From Bacillota bacterium (lineage in GTDB: Bacteria; Bacillota; Clostridia; Tissierellales; Peptoniphilaceae), in NCBI GenBank assembly GCA_023443025.1, contig JAEZWM010000077.1, forward strand, positions 1 to 22,284: a stretch of 22,284 bases of DNA. Direction: 5' to 3'. How positions within the stretch are numbered: the stretch's first letter is position 1; every line of letters begins with the position of its first letter. The notes below the pieces were generated by a model. That model was not told the DNA's origin. It searched no databases and saw nothing but the letters and a program-made list of their open reading frames with translations. Both the position numbers and the translations under genes were made by a program. Of this stretch, positions 7,620 through 15,053 are shown one piece after another.

Positions 7620-8370
7620 AAATCAAGATGATAGAAGTATGGATGAAGTTGTTGTAAATATTGACTCGGTTGAAGAAACGGATGTGAAGACTGGAAAATA
7701 TTTACCTGAAATAAAATCTAATCTAAGAAGTAAAATAATAAAGGTTCCCGAAGCAATTTACAAGGCGAGTGGAATTAAGATACTTGGTGTTAGAATAAAA
7801 TCACTACTTTTCACAACGGATGTAGCACTTTTAAAAAATCATAATGCACATTCGATAATTGCGGTATATCCATTTACTCCGCAGCTTTCTATTATGGACG
7901 CAATCATAAGTACAGCTTCAGTACCTGTGTTTACTGGAGTTGGAGGTGGGCTTACTACAGGCATGAGAGCAGTAACCCTCGGATTACAAGCTGAGCTTAT
8001 GGGTGCCTACGGAGTGGTTGTTAATGCTCCGATGCAAAATGATGTGATAAAAGAAATTACAAAAAACATCGATATACCTCTTATTGCAACAGTAGTATCT
8101 TTTGAGGACGACTTTAAAGGTAAGATTCATGCGGGAGCAAGTATTCTTAATGTTTCCGGTGGTAAAAACACTGTAGATCTTGTCAGGATGATAAGAAAGT
8201 CTGTTGGAGAAGAGTTCCCAATAATTGCAACAGGTGGTAATAGCGATAAATTAATCCTCGAAACCATTGAAGCGGGCGCGAATGCAATAACCTACACTCC
8301 TCCAACGAGTGCAGAGATGTTTGCAGAAATTATGATAAAATATAGAGAAAATCTTGGAGATTATAGATAG
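7612..8370 (+). CDS. TIM-barrel-like conserved protein of unknown function
   Basis: I recognise the general type but not a function. The 252-residue protein starts with about 30 polar, acidic, probably flexible residues, followed by a compact alternating strand/helix domain. Its features suggest a TIM barrel with a phosphate-binding C-terminal half: VFTGVGGG near the middle, then IIATGGNSDKLILETIEAG and NAITYTPP. Similar proteins occur in many Clostridia, often labelled only 'hydrolase'; I know of no experimental basis for that label. The ATG overlaps the end of the PLP enzyme gene and is preceded by AAGGAGG; an internal ATG ten codons in would remove part of the acidic tail. It closes the four-gene run that begins with the kinase. 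A flavin or sugar-phosphate enzyme is possible but unproven. Confidence 0.75.
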   Translation: MTRNQDDRSMDEVVVNIDSVEETDVKTGKYLPEIKSNLRSKIIKVPEAIYKASGIKILGVRIKSLLFTTDVALLKNHNAHSIIAVYPFTPQLSIMDAIISTASVPVFTGVGGGLTTGMRAVTLGLQAELMGAYGVVVNAPMQNDVIKEITKNIDIPLIATVVSFEDDFKGKIHAGASILNVSGGKNTVDLVRMIRKSVGEEFPIIATGGNSDKLILETIEAGANAITYTPPTSAEMFAEIMIKYRENLGDYR

Positions 8371-8419
8371 AAAATTCAGAATAGCATATTTAAAAAATAT
8401 AAAATAATGAATTTATTAT

Positions 8420-8448
8420 TTGCGAATCTACCATTTTTATGGTATGAT
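8420..8448 (+). promoter_or_regulatory. Promoter of the rpsF-ssb-rpsR operon
   Basis: TTGCGA (8420-8425) and TATGAT (8443-8448) are separated by exactly 17 bases, a good sigma-A type promoter about 60 bases before the rpsF start. An A+T-rich 20-base palindrome with one mismatch (8402-8421) abuts the -35 box and may be chance or a weak end signal for the upstream operon. Confidence 0.75.
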
Positions 8449-8465
8449 TATTCGGTAAAATCTCT

Positions 8466-8484
8466 GCTCCAGTAAAATTGGAGC
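8466..8484 (+). promoter_or_regulatory. Hairpin in the rpsF mRNA leader
   Basis: GCTCCA (8466-8471) pairs with TGGAGC (8479-8484) around an A-rich loop, in the leader between the promoter and the rpsF ribosome binding site (GGGAGGTG). Ribosomal protein operons beginning with rpsF are often autoregulated by an S6:S18-binding leader with a conserved CCG. No CCG is present between 8449 and 8508, so this is either a divergent version or an unrelated hairpin. Confidence 0.35.
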
Positions 8485-8508
8485 CAAAGTCCATAGGGAG
8501 GTGAAATA

Positions 8509-8793
8509 ATGAGAAAATACGAAGGCGTTTTTATATTCAAGCCTGATGTTGAAGAAGCTACTAGAACTCAACTTTTTGAAAGAATTACTGACATTATTGG
8601 TGATGGTGGAAGTGTTACTGAAGTTGCTGAGTGGGGTAACAGAAAGCTTGCTTACGAAATTGACTACATCAAAGAAGGTTATTACTATGTAGTTAGCTTT
8701 GAAGCAACACCTGAGATAGTTGCAGAAGTCGACAGAAGATGTAGAATTACTGACCAAATACTTAGATTCATGATTACCAGAGTTGAGGCATAA
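8509..8793 (+). CDS. rpsF: 30S ribosomal protein S6
   Basis: This 94-residue protein is the normal length for S6, a component of the 30S platform that binds together with S18. The N-terminus MRKYEGVFIFKPDVEE, the central WGNRKLAYEIDYIKEGYYYVV and the C-terminal DQILRFMITR are characteristic. The ATG has a strong GGGAGGTG site. It is the first gene of the operon with ssb and rpsR, the standard arrangement in Firmicutes and many other bacteria. Confidence 0.98.
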   Translation: MRKYEGVFIFKPDVEEATRTQLFERITDIIGDGGSVTEVAEWGNRKLAYEIDYIKEGYYYVVSFEATPEIVAEVDRRCRITDQILRFMITRVEA

Positions 8794-8808
8794 GCCGGGA
8801 GGGATTAA

Positions 8809-9312
8809 ATGAATAATGTGGTATTGATCGGAAGACTAACTAGGGATCCTGAAGTTAGATACACAGCAGAAACGACTAATGCTATGTGTACTTTTACTCT
8901 AGCTGTTGACAAGAATCTATCCAGAGATAGAAGACAGGAAATGGAGTCAAAAGGACAACCTACAGCAGACTTTATAAGAATCGTTGCTTGGGGAAGAACA
9001 GCTGAACTGTGCGGAAACTATCTTGCAAAAGGAAGAATGACAGCAGTTCAAGGTAGAATTCAAACCGGTTCTTATACTAATCAGCAAGGACAAAGAGTGT
9101 ATACAACCGATGTAATTGCTGAGAGAGTCGAATTTTTAGAGTGGGGAGAACCCAACAGAACACAAAACCAAGGCGGCTACAACAGCCCTTATAATGAGCC
9201 TATAAACAATGTACCAAACTACAATCAAGGCTCACAACAAAATAATGAAGGCTTTGATGACGATTCAGATGATTTTATACCATTTGATGATGATTCAAAG
9301 ATTCCGTTCTAG
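8809..9312 (+). CDS. ssb: Single-stranded DNA-binding protein
   Basis: This 167-residue protein protects single-stranded DNA and recruits replication and repair proteins. The N-terminal OB-fold (to about residue 110) begins MNNVVLIGRLTRDPEVRYT and includes IRIVAWGRTAELCGNYLAKG and VQGRIQTGSYTNQQGQ. A Gln/Asn-rich flexible linker follows, then an acidic tail ending DDDSKIPF, the conserved tip that contacts partner proteins. It starts 15 bases after rpsF with GGGAGG upstream, and its product fits with the DnaB helicase and loader genes further along. Confidence 0.97.
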   Translation: MNNVVLIGRLTRDPEVRYTAETTNAMCTFTLAVDKNLSRDRRQEMESKGQPTADFIRIVAWGRTAELCGNYLAKGRMTAVQGRIQTGSYTNQQGQRVYTTDVIAERVEFLEWGEPNRTQNQGGYNSPYNEPINNVPNYNQGSQQNNEGFDDDSDDFIPFDDDSKIPF

Positions 9313-9330
9313 TAGAAAGGAGTGACAAGA

Positions 9331-9555
9331 GTGCAAAGAAGATATAGACCAAGAAGAAGAGTCTGTGCATTTTGTGCCGATAAAAAGAAAGTCATCGATT
9401 ACAAAGATGTTAATACACTAAAAAAATACGTTAGTGAAAGAGGTAAAATTCTACCTAGAAGAGTTACAGGAAACTGTGCTAAACATCAAAGAGAAGTGAC
9501 TGCTGAAATTAAAAAAGCAAGACAAGTGGTACTACTACCATACTCTGCAGACTAA
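9331..9555 (+). CDS. rpsR: 30S ribosomal protein S18
   Basis: This small basic protein of 74 residues is part of the 30S platform and partners with S6. The RRYRPRRRVCAFCADKK start, VSERGKILPRRVTGNCAKHQR centre and RQVVLLPYSAD end are diagnostic. Four potential zinc ligands are kept (C12, C15, C49, H52), the zinc-binding (C+) form; many bacteria have lost them. The GTG chosen is 8 bases after AAGGAG; an upstream in-frame GTG overlaps that site and adds three residues not typical of S18. A terminator follows immediately. Confidence 0.97.
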   Translation: MQRRYRPRRRVCAFCADKKKVIDYKDVNTLKKYVSERGKILPRRVTGNCAKHQREVTAEIKKARQVVLLPYSAD

Positions 9556-9561
9556 TAAATT

Positions 9562-9587
9562 AACCACGGAAAACCGTGGTTTTTTGT
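9562..9587 (+). terminator. Intrinsic terminator of the rpsF-ssb-rpsR operon
   Basis: AACCACGG and CCGTGGTT form a perfect 8-bp stem with an AAAA loop, followed by TTTTGTTTT. It lies 6 bases after the rpsR stop codon. Confidence 0.93.
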
Positions 9588-9628
9588 TTTACTACATAAT
9601 ATTTAGAACAAAATAAAAGTAAGCTCAT

Positions 9629-9657
9629 TTTATAAAATTACAATTTTGTTGTATAAT
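9629..9657 (+). promoter_or_regulatory. Candidate promoter of the yybS-gdpP-rplI-dnaB transcript
   Basis: A consensus TATAAT lies at 9652-9657. The hexamer 17 bases upstream is TTTATA (9629-9634), a modest -35. The position fits, between the rpsR terminator and the next gene block. Confidence 0.55.
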
Positions 9658-9672
9658 AGAAGGGATATCGTT

Positions 9673-9732
9673 ATGGTTGAAAGTAAAATTTCTTTGTTTA
9701 ACTTGTTCAGCCTATGGAGGATTTATGATTGA
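9673..9732 (+). other. Possible 19-residue leader peptide overlapping the yybS start
   Basis: ATG at 9673, 8 bases after AAGGG, opens a short frame encoding MVESKISLFNLFSLWRIYD. It stops at TGA 9730-9732, overlapping the yybS start ATG (9725) in another frame. Such an arrangement could couple translation of the membrane protein to the leader. It is short and may be a chance frame; nothing but position and the ribosome binding site supports it. Confidence 0.25.
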
Positions 9733-10672
9733 GAATTTCAACAGACATAGTTTAAGAGAATTATTAATAGCGACAATATGTTCGCTTTTTATATATTTTA
9801 CGAGTATTTACTTTATTCCATTTTTATTTATTGTTTTTCCGGCACCTTTTATAGTGCTGGGCGTAAAAAGAGGAATACAGCATTCTATGTTATCAATAAT
9901 AATATCATGCCTCGTAATCTATTTATTAGATGGACTGGGTTCAGTTCTTCTTATGGGTGCGATGGCAATATTCGTCGCTGTGCCAATGATAATATGCATT
10001 AAAAGAGGATATTCGGCTTTTACAACCATTGCAATAGTAACAGCGATTGGTATAGTTTTTGTCTTTGTAGTATCAGCACTTGTTTCACGTTCAAGTGGTA
10101 TAGACATACTAAACAGTCTAGAACAAGCCATAACAAAATCCATCGACGAACAAATGCAGGTTATGAAGAATCTTCAAATACTGCAAGATGATGACTTCCA
10201 AGGAATGATGAAGTCAAGCATAGCTATGATGATGGCAATTATTCCTTCTCTGCTTTTTATCATGACAATGTTAGTCTCCATGATAAATTACTATGTGTCC
10301 GCATCCATGCTAAGAAGAATTGGATTTGGAATAATGGATGTACCTAAGTTTTATAACTTTAGACTTCCTAAAGATATAGTTTTTGGTGCTGTTATAATGG
10401 GCGTTGGTACATTTATACTTTCACTCTTGGGAATGGGATATATTACAGAAATCTCACTTAACTTAACTATAGCATTCTCGTTTTTATTTATGCTACAAGG
10501 TTTAGCTGCAGTGATTCTTTTTCTAAGGGGAAGGATGAGACCTGCTCCGCTATACATTTTACTCTTTATTACTCTATTACTTGGAGTTAGGATAGTATAT
10601 GTTATAATTGGGGTGCTGTACTCGGTGCTAAATGTAAAAATCATTCAAGGAGGGGATAAGGATGAAAAATGA
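9725..10672 (+). CDS. yybS: YybS-family (DUF2232) integral membrane protein
   Basis: This 315-residue protein has about eight membrane segments, with a polar central loop around residues 120-165 rich in Gln, Met and Asp. Length, topology and position directly before gdpP, rplI and dnaB match the Firmicute YybS/DUF2232 family, whose function is not established; an ECF-transporter-like fold has been suggested. The frame is open to a TTG at 9677, but the ATG used here is preceded by GGAGG at 9716-9720 and gives a normal cytoplasmic N-terminus (MIENFNRHSLREL). It overlaps gdpP by 11 bases, so the two are probably translated together. Confidence 0.85.
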   Translation: MIENFNRHSLRELLIATICSLFIYFTSIYFIPFLFIVFPAPFIVLGVKRGIQHSMLSIIISCLVIYLLDGLGSVLLMGAMAIFVAVPMIICIKRGYSAFTTIAIVTAIGIVFVFVVSALVSRSSGIDILNSLEQAITKSIDEQMQVMKNLQILQDDDFQGMMKSSIAMMMAIIPSLLFIMTMLVSMINYYVSASMLRRIGFGIMDVPKFYNFRLPKDIVFGAVIMGVGTFILSLLGMGYITEISLNLTIAFSFLFMLQGLAAVILFLRGRMRPAPLYILLFITLLLGVRIVYVIIGVLYSVLNVKIIQGGDKDEK

Positions 10673-12680
10673 TAAGAAATGGGTATTAAACTGGCTGGAG
10701 TTAATAGGTTCAGTTGCATTTGCTTTTTTGCTTTCTTTTATCATATTTATCTATAATAAACCCCTTGGAGCTGTAGCATTTGCAATAAGTTTATACTTTG
10801 CATTTTATTTAAACAATCTAATTAAGAAAAAGAATAATGAGTATGTTTCTGAAGTTGAAAGCCTTGATGAACATTTTGATGATGTTACCAGATGTGCTGT
10901 TTTTGGAATGCCATTTCCAATGGCGATTCTGAGCGACACAGGTGAAATAAACTGGTATAATACAAGATTTAAATCTCTTTTTAAGAAGGATGAGCTTCTC
11001 GGAGAAAAAGTAGTCACACTACTTCCTAAGCTTGATTTAGCAGAAATACTTAAGGGAAAAAACTTGGAAAAACAAGAAATAAAAATTGATGATAAAAGAT
11101 ATCAGTTTTATTTCAACTTAGTTGATACTTATGAGCAAGATAATAAAAACCTTGTACTTATATATGGTGTAGATAATACAGAAAATTCTCTAATGGCTAA
11201 AGCCTATGAAGATGAAGCCCTAGTGATAATGGTACTTCAAATAGACAACTTTGATGAGCTAGGTGGATCAAGTGAAGACAATAACAAGCCTTTAATCCTT
11301 GCAGAAATTGATAAGAAAATAAATACTTTTGCTATTGATTACAATGGATTTGCAAGAAAGTATGATAGCGACAAGTATCTGTGCATATTTAGAAGAGCAG
11401 ATTTCCAAAAGATGATAGACGATAAGTTTCCAATAGTTGAAAGAATTAAAGAGATTGAAATTGCCAGTAATATGCCGCCAACGCTTTCCATAGGAGTTGG
11501 TACCAACTTAGATACGCCACTTGAAATTTATAAGACAGCTAGACTTTCTGTAGATGTTGCACTTGGGCGTGGCGGAGATCAAGTTGTAGTAAATGATGGT
11601 GAAAACTTGAGTTTCTACGGTGGAAAGAAAAAAGCGATTGAAAAACACAATAAGGTAAAATCAAGAGTAATGTCTCAAGCGCTTAATCAGTTAGTAGACC
11701 AATCTGGTGATGTCTATGTTATGGGTCATAAAAACCCAGATATGGACTCATTCGGTTCATGTTTAGGTGTTTACACATTGGTTAAAGCTAGAGGCGCGAG
11801 CTGTAAGATAGTTTTAAAAGAAGTTACTGCAGCTATTGAAAGTCTTTATAACAGAACAATTAAAGAAATGCCGGATATTAAAGATGATATCATAAGTCCG
11901 GAAGATGCTGTAGAAGTATCCACATCAAGCTCACTTATAATAGTATTGGATAATCATAGGAAAAACTCAACTGAAGCACCCGAGCTTCTCGATATATCGG
12001 ATCAAGTCGTGCTAATAGATCACCATAGACGTGGCGCTGACTATATAGAGGATCCGACTCTAACATATCTGGAACCTTATGCTTCATCTACTGCAGAGCT
12101 TGTAACAGAACTGATTCAGTACAATGAGGATGATATAGTGCTAACAAAATTAGTGGCCGATGCACTGCTGGCCGGAATTACAGTCGACACCAAATCATTC
12201 TCATTCCAAACAGGCGTTAGAACCTTTGAAGCAGCTTCCGTACTTAAGAGGTTTGGAGCAGACAGTATAAGTGTTAAAAAACTGTTTAGAGAACCATCTG
12301 ACACGGTTAAATACAGATCGGAAGTAGTATCGTCCGCTGAAGTTTTCATGGATATAATTGCTATTTCAAGATTTGAAAATAAAGTTGACAATGCTATGCT
12401 TATAGCGGCACAAGCAGCTGATCAAATGCTGGACATGCGAGGAGTAGAAGCTTCTTTTGTATTGACATATTTAAAAGATAAAATTCATATAAGTGGACGG
12501 AGTGTTGGAGAGATTTCCGTTCAAATAATATTGGAAAAAATAGGAGGCGGAGGGCATCAAACATCCGCAGGGGCTCAGCTTTCAGGTGTAAGCATAAATA
12601 GTGCTGAAGCGATACTGAAAAGAGCGATAGAAGATTATATAATGGAGGATAGAGCAGATGAAGGTAATATTAAACAGTGA
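10662..12680 (+). CDS. gdpP: Cyclic-di-AMP phosphodiesterase GdpP (YybT)
   Basis: This 672-residue membrane-anchored enzyme cleaves c-di-AMP and so controls potassium balance, cell-wall stress and beta-lactam tolerance in Firmicutes. The order of parts is canonical: two N-terminal membrane segments (residues 10-50), a PAS-like domain (about 70-170), a degenerate GGDEF domain ending ALGRGGDQVVV, then DHH and DHHA1 domains. The catalytic DHH set is intact: GHKNPDMDS (H356, D360, D362), LDNH (D430), IDHHRRG (D453-H455) and GGGGHQTSAG (628-637). It starts with ATG after a strong GGAGGGG site inside the end of yybS, and its last 23 bases overlap rplI. Confidence 0.96.
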   Translation: MKNDKKWVLNWLELIGSVAFAFLLSFIIFIYNKPLGAVAFAISLYFAFYLNNLIKKKNNEYVSEVESLDEHFDDVTRCAVFGMPFPMAILSDTGEINWYNTRFKSLFKKDELLGEKVVTLLPKLDLAEILKGKNLEKQEIKIDDKRYQFYFNLVDTYEQDNKNLVLIYGVDNTENSLMAKAYEDEALVIMVLQIDNFDELGGSSEDNNKPLILAEIDKKINTFAIDYNGFARKYDSDKYLCIFRRADFQKMIDDKFPIVERIKEIEIASNMPPTLSIGVGTNLDTPLEIYKTARLSVDVALGRGGDQVVVNDGENLSFYGGKKKAIEKHNKVKSRVMSQALNQLVDQSGDVYVMGHKNPDMDSFGSCLGVYTLVKARGASCKIVLKEVTAAIESLYNRTIKEMPDIKDDIISPEDAVEVSTSSSLIIVLDNHRKNSTEAPELLDISDQVVLIDHHRRGADYIEDPTLTYLEPYASSTAELVTELIQYNEDDIVLTKLVADALLAGITVDTKSFSFQTGVRTFEAASVLKRFGADSISVKKLFREPSDTVKYRSEVVSSAEVFMDIIAISRFENKVDNAMLIAAQAADQMLDMRGVEASFVLTYLKDKIHISGRSVGEISVQIILEKIGGGGHQTSAGAQLSGVSINSAEAILKRAIEDYIMEDRADEGNIKQ

Positions 12681-13104
12681 TGTTAAAGGATTAGGTAAAG
12701 CAGGAGAATTAGTTGATGCAAAGATAGGATATGCCAGAAACTTTTTATTTCCAAGAAAGCTTGCTGTCGAAGCAACTCCTGAAAATTTAGAAAAATGGGA
12801 ACAAGAGCAAGAAGAGCTAAAACAACAAAGAGCTGAAGAAAGAGCTGAAGCTGAAAAACTAAAAGAAGAATTAGAAAAATTAGAGCTTAAAATTAAGGCA
12901 AAAGCCGGTAAAGGCGATAGAATTTTTGGTTCAATTACCTCAGGTGATATAGCTGAAGAACTAAAAAAAGCACATAAATTAGATATAGATAAAAAGAAAA
13001 TTGAGCTTAAGGATAATATTAAAGAAACAGGTACACATGAGGTACAAGTAAGAGTTTATCCGGAGCTTACTGCAACATTAAAGGTACTGATTGATAAGGA
13101 GTAG
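12658..13104 (+). CDS. rplI: 50S ribosomal protein L9
   Basis: This 148-residue protein has the L9 layout: a small N-terminal domain binding 23S rRNA with the signature GYARNFLFPRKLA (24-36), a long charged connecting helix rich in Glu and Lys (about 43-80), and a C-terminal domain containing DRIFGSITSGDIAEEL. The start ATG is 9 bases after GGAGG and lies inside the end of gdpP, an overlap of 23 bases. dnaB follows after only 3 bases. This gdpP-rplI-dnaB order is standard in Firmicutes. Confidence 0.97.
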   Translation: MKVILNSDVKGLGKAGELVDAKIGYARNFLFPRKLAVEATPENLEKWEQEQEELKQQRAEERAEAEKLKEELEKLELKIKAKAGKGDRIFGSITSGDIAEELKKAHKLDIDKKKIELKDNIKETGTHEVQVRVYPELTATLKVLIDKE

Positions 13105-13107
13105 AAT

Positions 13108-14442
13108 ATGGAGACCGCTATCCGAACGCTTCCACATGATGAGGATGCAGAAAGATCGGTTCTTGGGTCAATGATGATAGAGAGGTCAGCAATTGGGGTA
13201 GCGGAGGAGATGCTATCTGTATCTGACTTTTACAATCCGAAGAACCTTGAAATCTTTAAATCAATTACCAATTTATCCAATATGGGTGAGAATCCCGACA
13301 TTCTACTGATTTCAAACGACCTAAAGAAGAGGGGTCAGCTTGATAATGTGGGTGGTATCGAGTACCTAATGAATCTTTCCGAGAGTGTAGGGCTTACTTC
13401 AAATATAAGATCTTATTGTAAGATTGTCGCTGATAAATCAACACTCAGAGATCTTATTAAAGCAAGCGATATGATCATGAGTACCGCGTATGAAGATAAG
13501 GAAAAGACTTCAGACATAGTTGAACTTGCAGAAAAGAGCATTTTTGACGTAACACAAAAGTCGCACACCGATGGACTTACTAGAATTAAAGACTCTCTAA
13601 TAGAAACCATAGATATTATGGAAAAAATGTCTGCTAATGAAGGCGGACTAACCGGAGTGACAACCGGTCTAAAAGATTTGGATGCACATTTATCCGGCTT
13701 GCAAAAATCTGACTTAGTACTTCTTGCTGCCAGACCATCCATGGGTAAAACAGCTCTTGGAGTAAATATTGCAGTAAATGCGGCACTTAAGAACCATGTG
13801 GTGGCTGTGTTTTCACTGGAGATGAGTAAAACTCAGTTAGTTCAAAGGATTATGAGTTCATTGTCTTTAATAAATCTAGGAGACATAATAAGTGGAAAGA
13901 TAGACGATTGGTCCATGATATCCAAAGCGGTTTCCGTTATTGAGAAACTCAATTTATACATTGATGATACCGCGAGTATTTCACTAACTGAACTAAGGGC
14001 AAAAAGCAGAAGATTAAAGGCGGAGGAAGGGCTTGACCTTATAGTTATCGACTATCTTCAGCTTATGACGACAGGAGGTCATGTTGAAAATAGACAACTT
14101 GAGATATCCGCAATCTCAAGAGGGTTAAAAGCTCTTGCTAAGGAACTCAGATGTCCGGTTTTGGCATTGGCTCAGCTTTCGCGTGCTCCTGAGCTTAGAA
14201 CCAACAAAAGACCTATCCTTTCTGACTTAAGAGAGTCCGGTGCTATAGAGCAGGATGCGGATGTCGTTATGATGCTATATAGAGATGATTATTACGAAGA
14301 AAACAGTGAAAGACCAAACACCGGGGATGTAATAATTGCAAAACACAGAAACGGAGCAACCGGTACAGTAGAACTGTTTTATCATAAAGAATATACGAAA
14401 TTTGCTGATTTAAATAGAGGTTTTGATGCAGGCACACAATAA
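13108..14442 (+). CDS. dnaB: Replicative DNA helicase DnaB (B. subtilis DnaC equivalent)
   Basis: This 444-residue hexameric helicase unwinds DNA at the replication fork. The N-terminal domain begins with LPHDEDAERSVLGSMM and binds primase and loader. A linker near residues 150-180 leads to the RecA-like ATPase domain, with Walker A ARPSMGKTA (208-216), FSLEMS, Walker B LIVIDYLQL (D315) and ALAQLSRAPE. The C-terminal part has the usual SDLRESGAIEQDADVVMMLYR segment. It follows rplI by 3 bases and overlaps the next gene by about 17 bases. Two probable loader genes lie 0.6-1.4 kb downstream. No intein or insertion is present. Confidence 0.97.
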   Translation: METAIRTLPHDEDAERSVLGSMMIERSAIGVAEEMLSVSDFYNPKNLEIFKSITNLSNMGENPDILLISNDLKKRGQLDNVGGIEYLMNLSESVGLTSNIRSYCKIVADKSTLRDLIKASDMIMSTAYEDKEKTSDIVELAEKSIFDVTQKSHTDGLTRIKDSLIETIDIMEKMSANEGGLTGVTTGLKDLDAHLSGLQKSDLVLLAARPSMGKTALGVNIAVNAALKNHVVAVFSLEMSKTQLVQRIMSSLSLINLGDIISGKIDDWSMISKAVSVIEKLNLYIDDTASISLTELRAKSRRLKAEEGLDLIVIDYLQLMTTGGHVENRQLEISAISRGLKALAKELRCPVLALAQLSRAPELRTNKRPILSDLRESGAIEQDADVVMMLYRDDYYEENSERPNTGDVIIAKHRNGATGTVELFYHKEYTKFADLNRGFDAGTQ

Positions 14443-15034
14443 TATAGATATTGATATAAATACAATTACTAAACTTGAACTAGTTCCTATGACATCTGCT
14501 CATTTAAAGTTAATACAAAACTGGGGTGTTCATAAGGATTTACTTCTCTTGGACTATAATATTTCAGAGCTAAGTATGCTAGAGTTAAAGCTATGGTATT
14601 CCTTTAGAAAAAAGAATATTAAAACCAGATATTTTTCAGTATTCAAGGGAAATATCATGGTTGGCTATGTTGGTCTTAAGGACTTAAATATCTTTAAGAA
14701 GACAGGGTTTTTAGGAATTGCATTTGATCCAAATTATTTAGGGCAAGGCTTCGGAACAGAAGCACTAAGAATGCTGTTAGAGCACTATTTTATGGAAATG
14801 AAATTTAAAACTCTCTTTTTAGAAGTAAACGCATTTAATAAAAGAGCTATCAAGATGTACAAAAATGCAGGCTTTAAAAATGAGGGAGAGTTTATTGTGG
14901 AATTTGAAGTTCCATTAAGGACGCTAAAGGGATTAGACATCATTGACGATAAAGAATACTTTATTCAAAATCATGGCAAACTGTTTAGCAGGGTTTTGAG
15001 AATGAGACTGGATAGATATGAATATTTAAAATAA
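14426..15034 (+). CDS. GNAT-family N-acetyltransferase (RimJ/RimL-like)
   Basis: This 202-residue protein has the GNAT core: a strand pair around YFSVFKGNIMVGYVGL, then LGIAFDPNYLGQGFGTEAL containing the acetyl-CoA-binding Q-G-x-G-x loop, and LFLEVNAFNKRAIKMYKNAGF near the C-terminal side. This resembles the RimJ/RimL branch that acetylates protein N-termini or small molecules; the substrate is not readable. The ATG lies 5 bases after AGAGG and inside the end of dnaB; an upstream TTG is the alternative. Sitting between dnaB and dnaD, it is cotranscribed with the replication genes, but a functional link is only a guess. Confidence 0.85.
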   Translation: MQAHNNIDIDINTITKLELVPMTSAHLKLIQNWGVHKDLLLLDYNISELSMLELKLWYSFRKKNIKTRYFSVFKGNIMVGYVGLKDLNIFKKTGFLGIAFDPNYLGQGFGTEALRMLLEHYFMEMKFKTLFLEVNAFNKRAIKMYKNAGFKNEGEFIVEFEVPLRTLKGLDIIDDKEYFIQNHGKLFSRVLRMRLDRYEYLK

Positions 15035-15053
15035 ATTTTGAGTTAGGTGAGGT

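Noticed and set aside
8449..8508. S6:S18-binding autoregulatory motif in the rpsF leader
   Set aside because: The leader has a hairpin but no CCG trinucleotide, the key conserved element of that motif, so I list only the hairpin.
9677..9724. TTG start extending yybS by 16 residues (sequence with two cysteines)
   Set aside because: The extension lacks a ribosome binding site for the TTG, whereas the ATG at 9725 is preceded by GGAGG.
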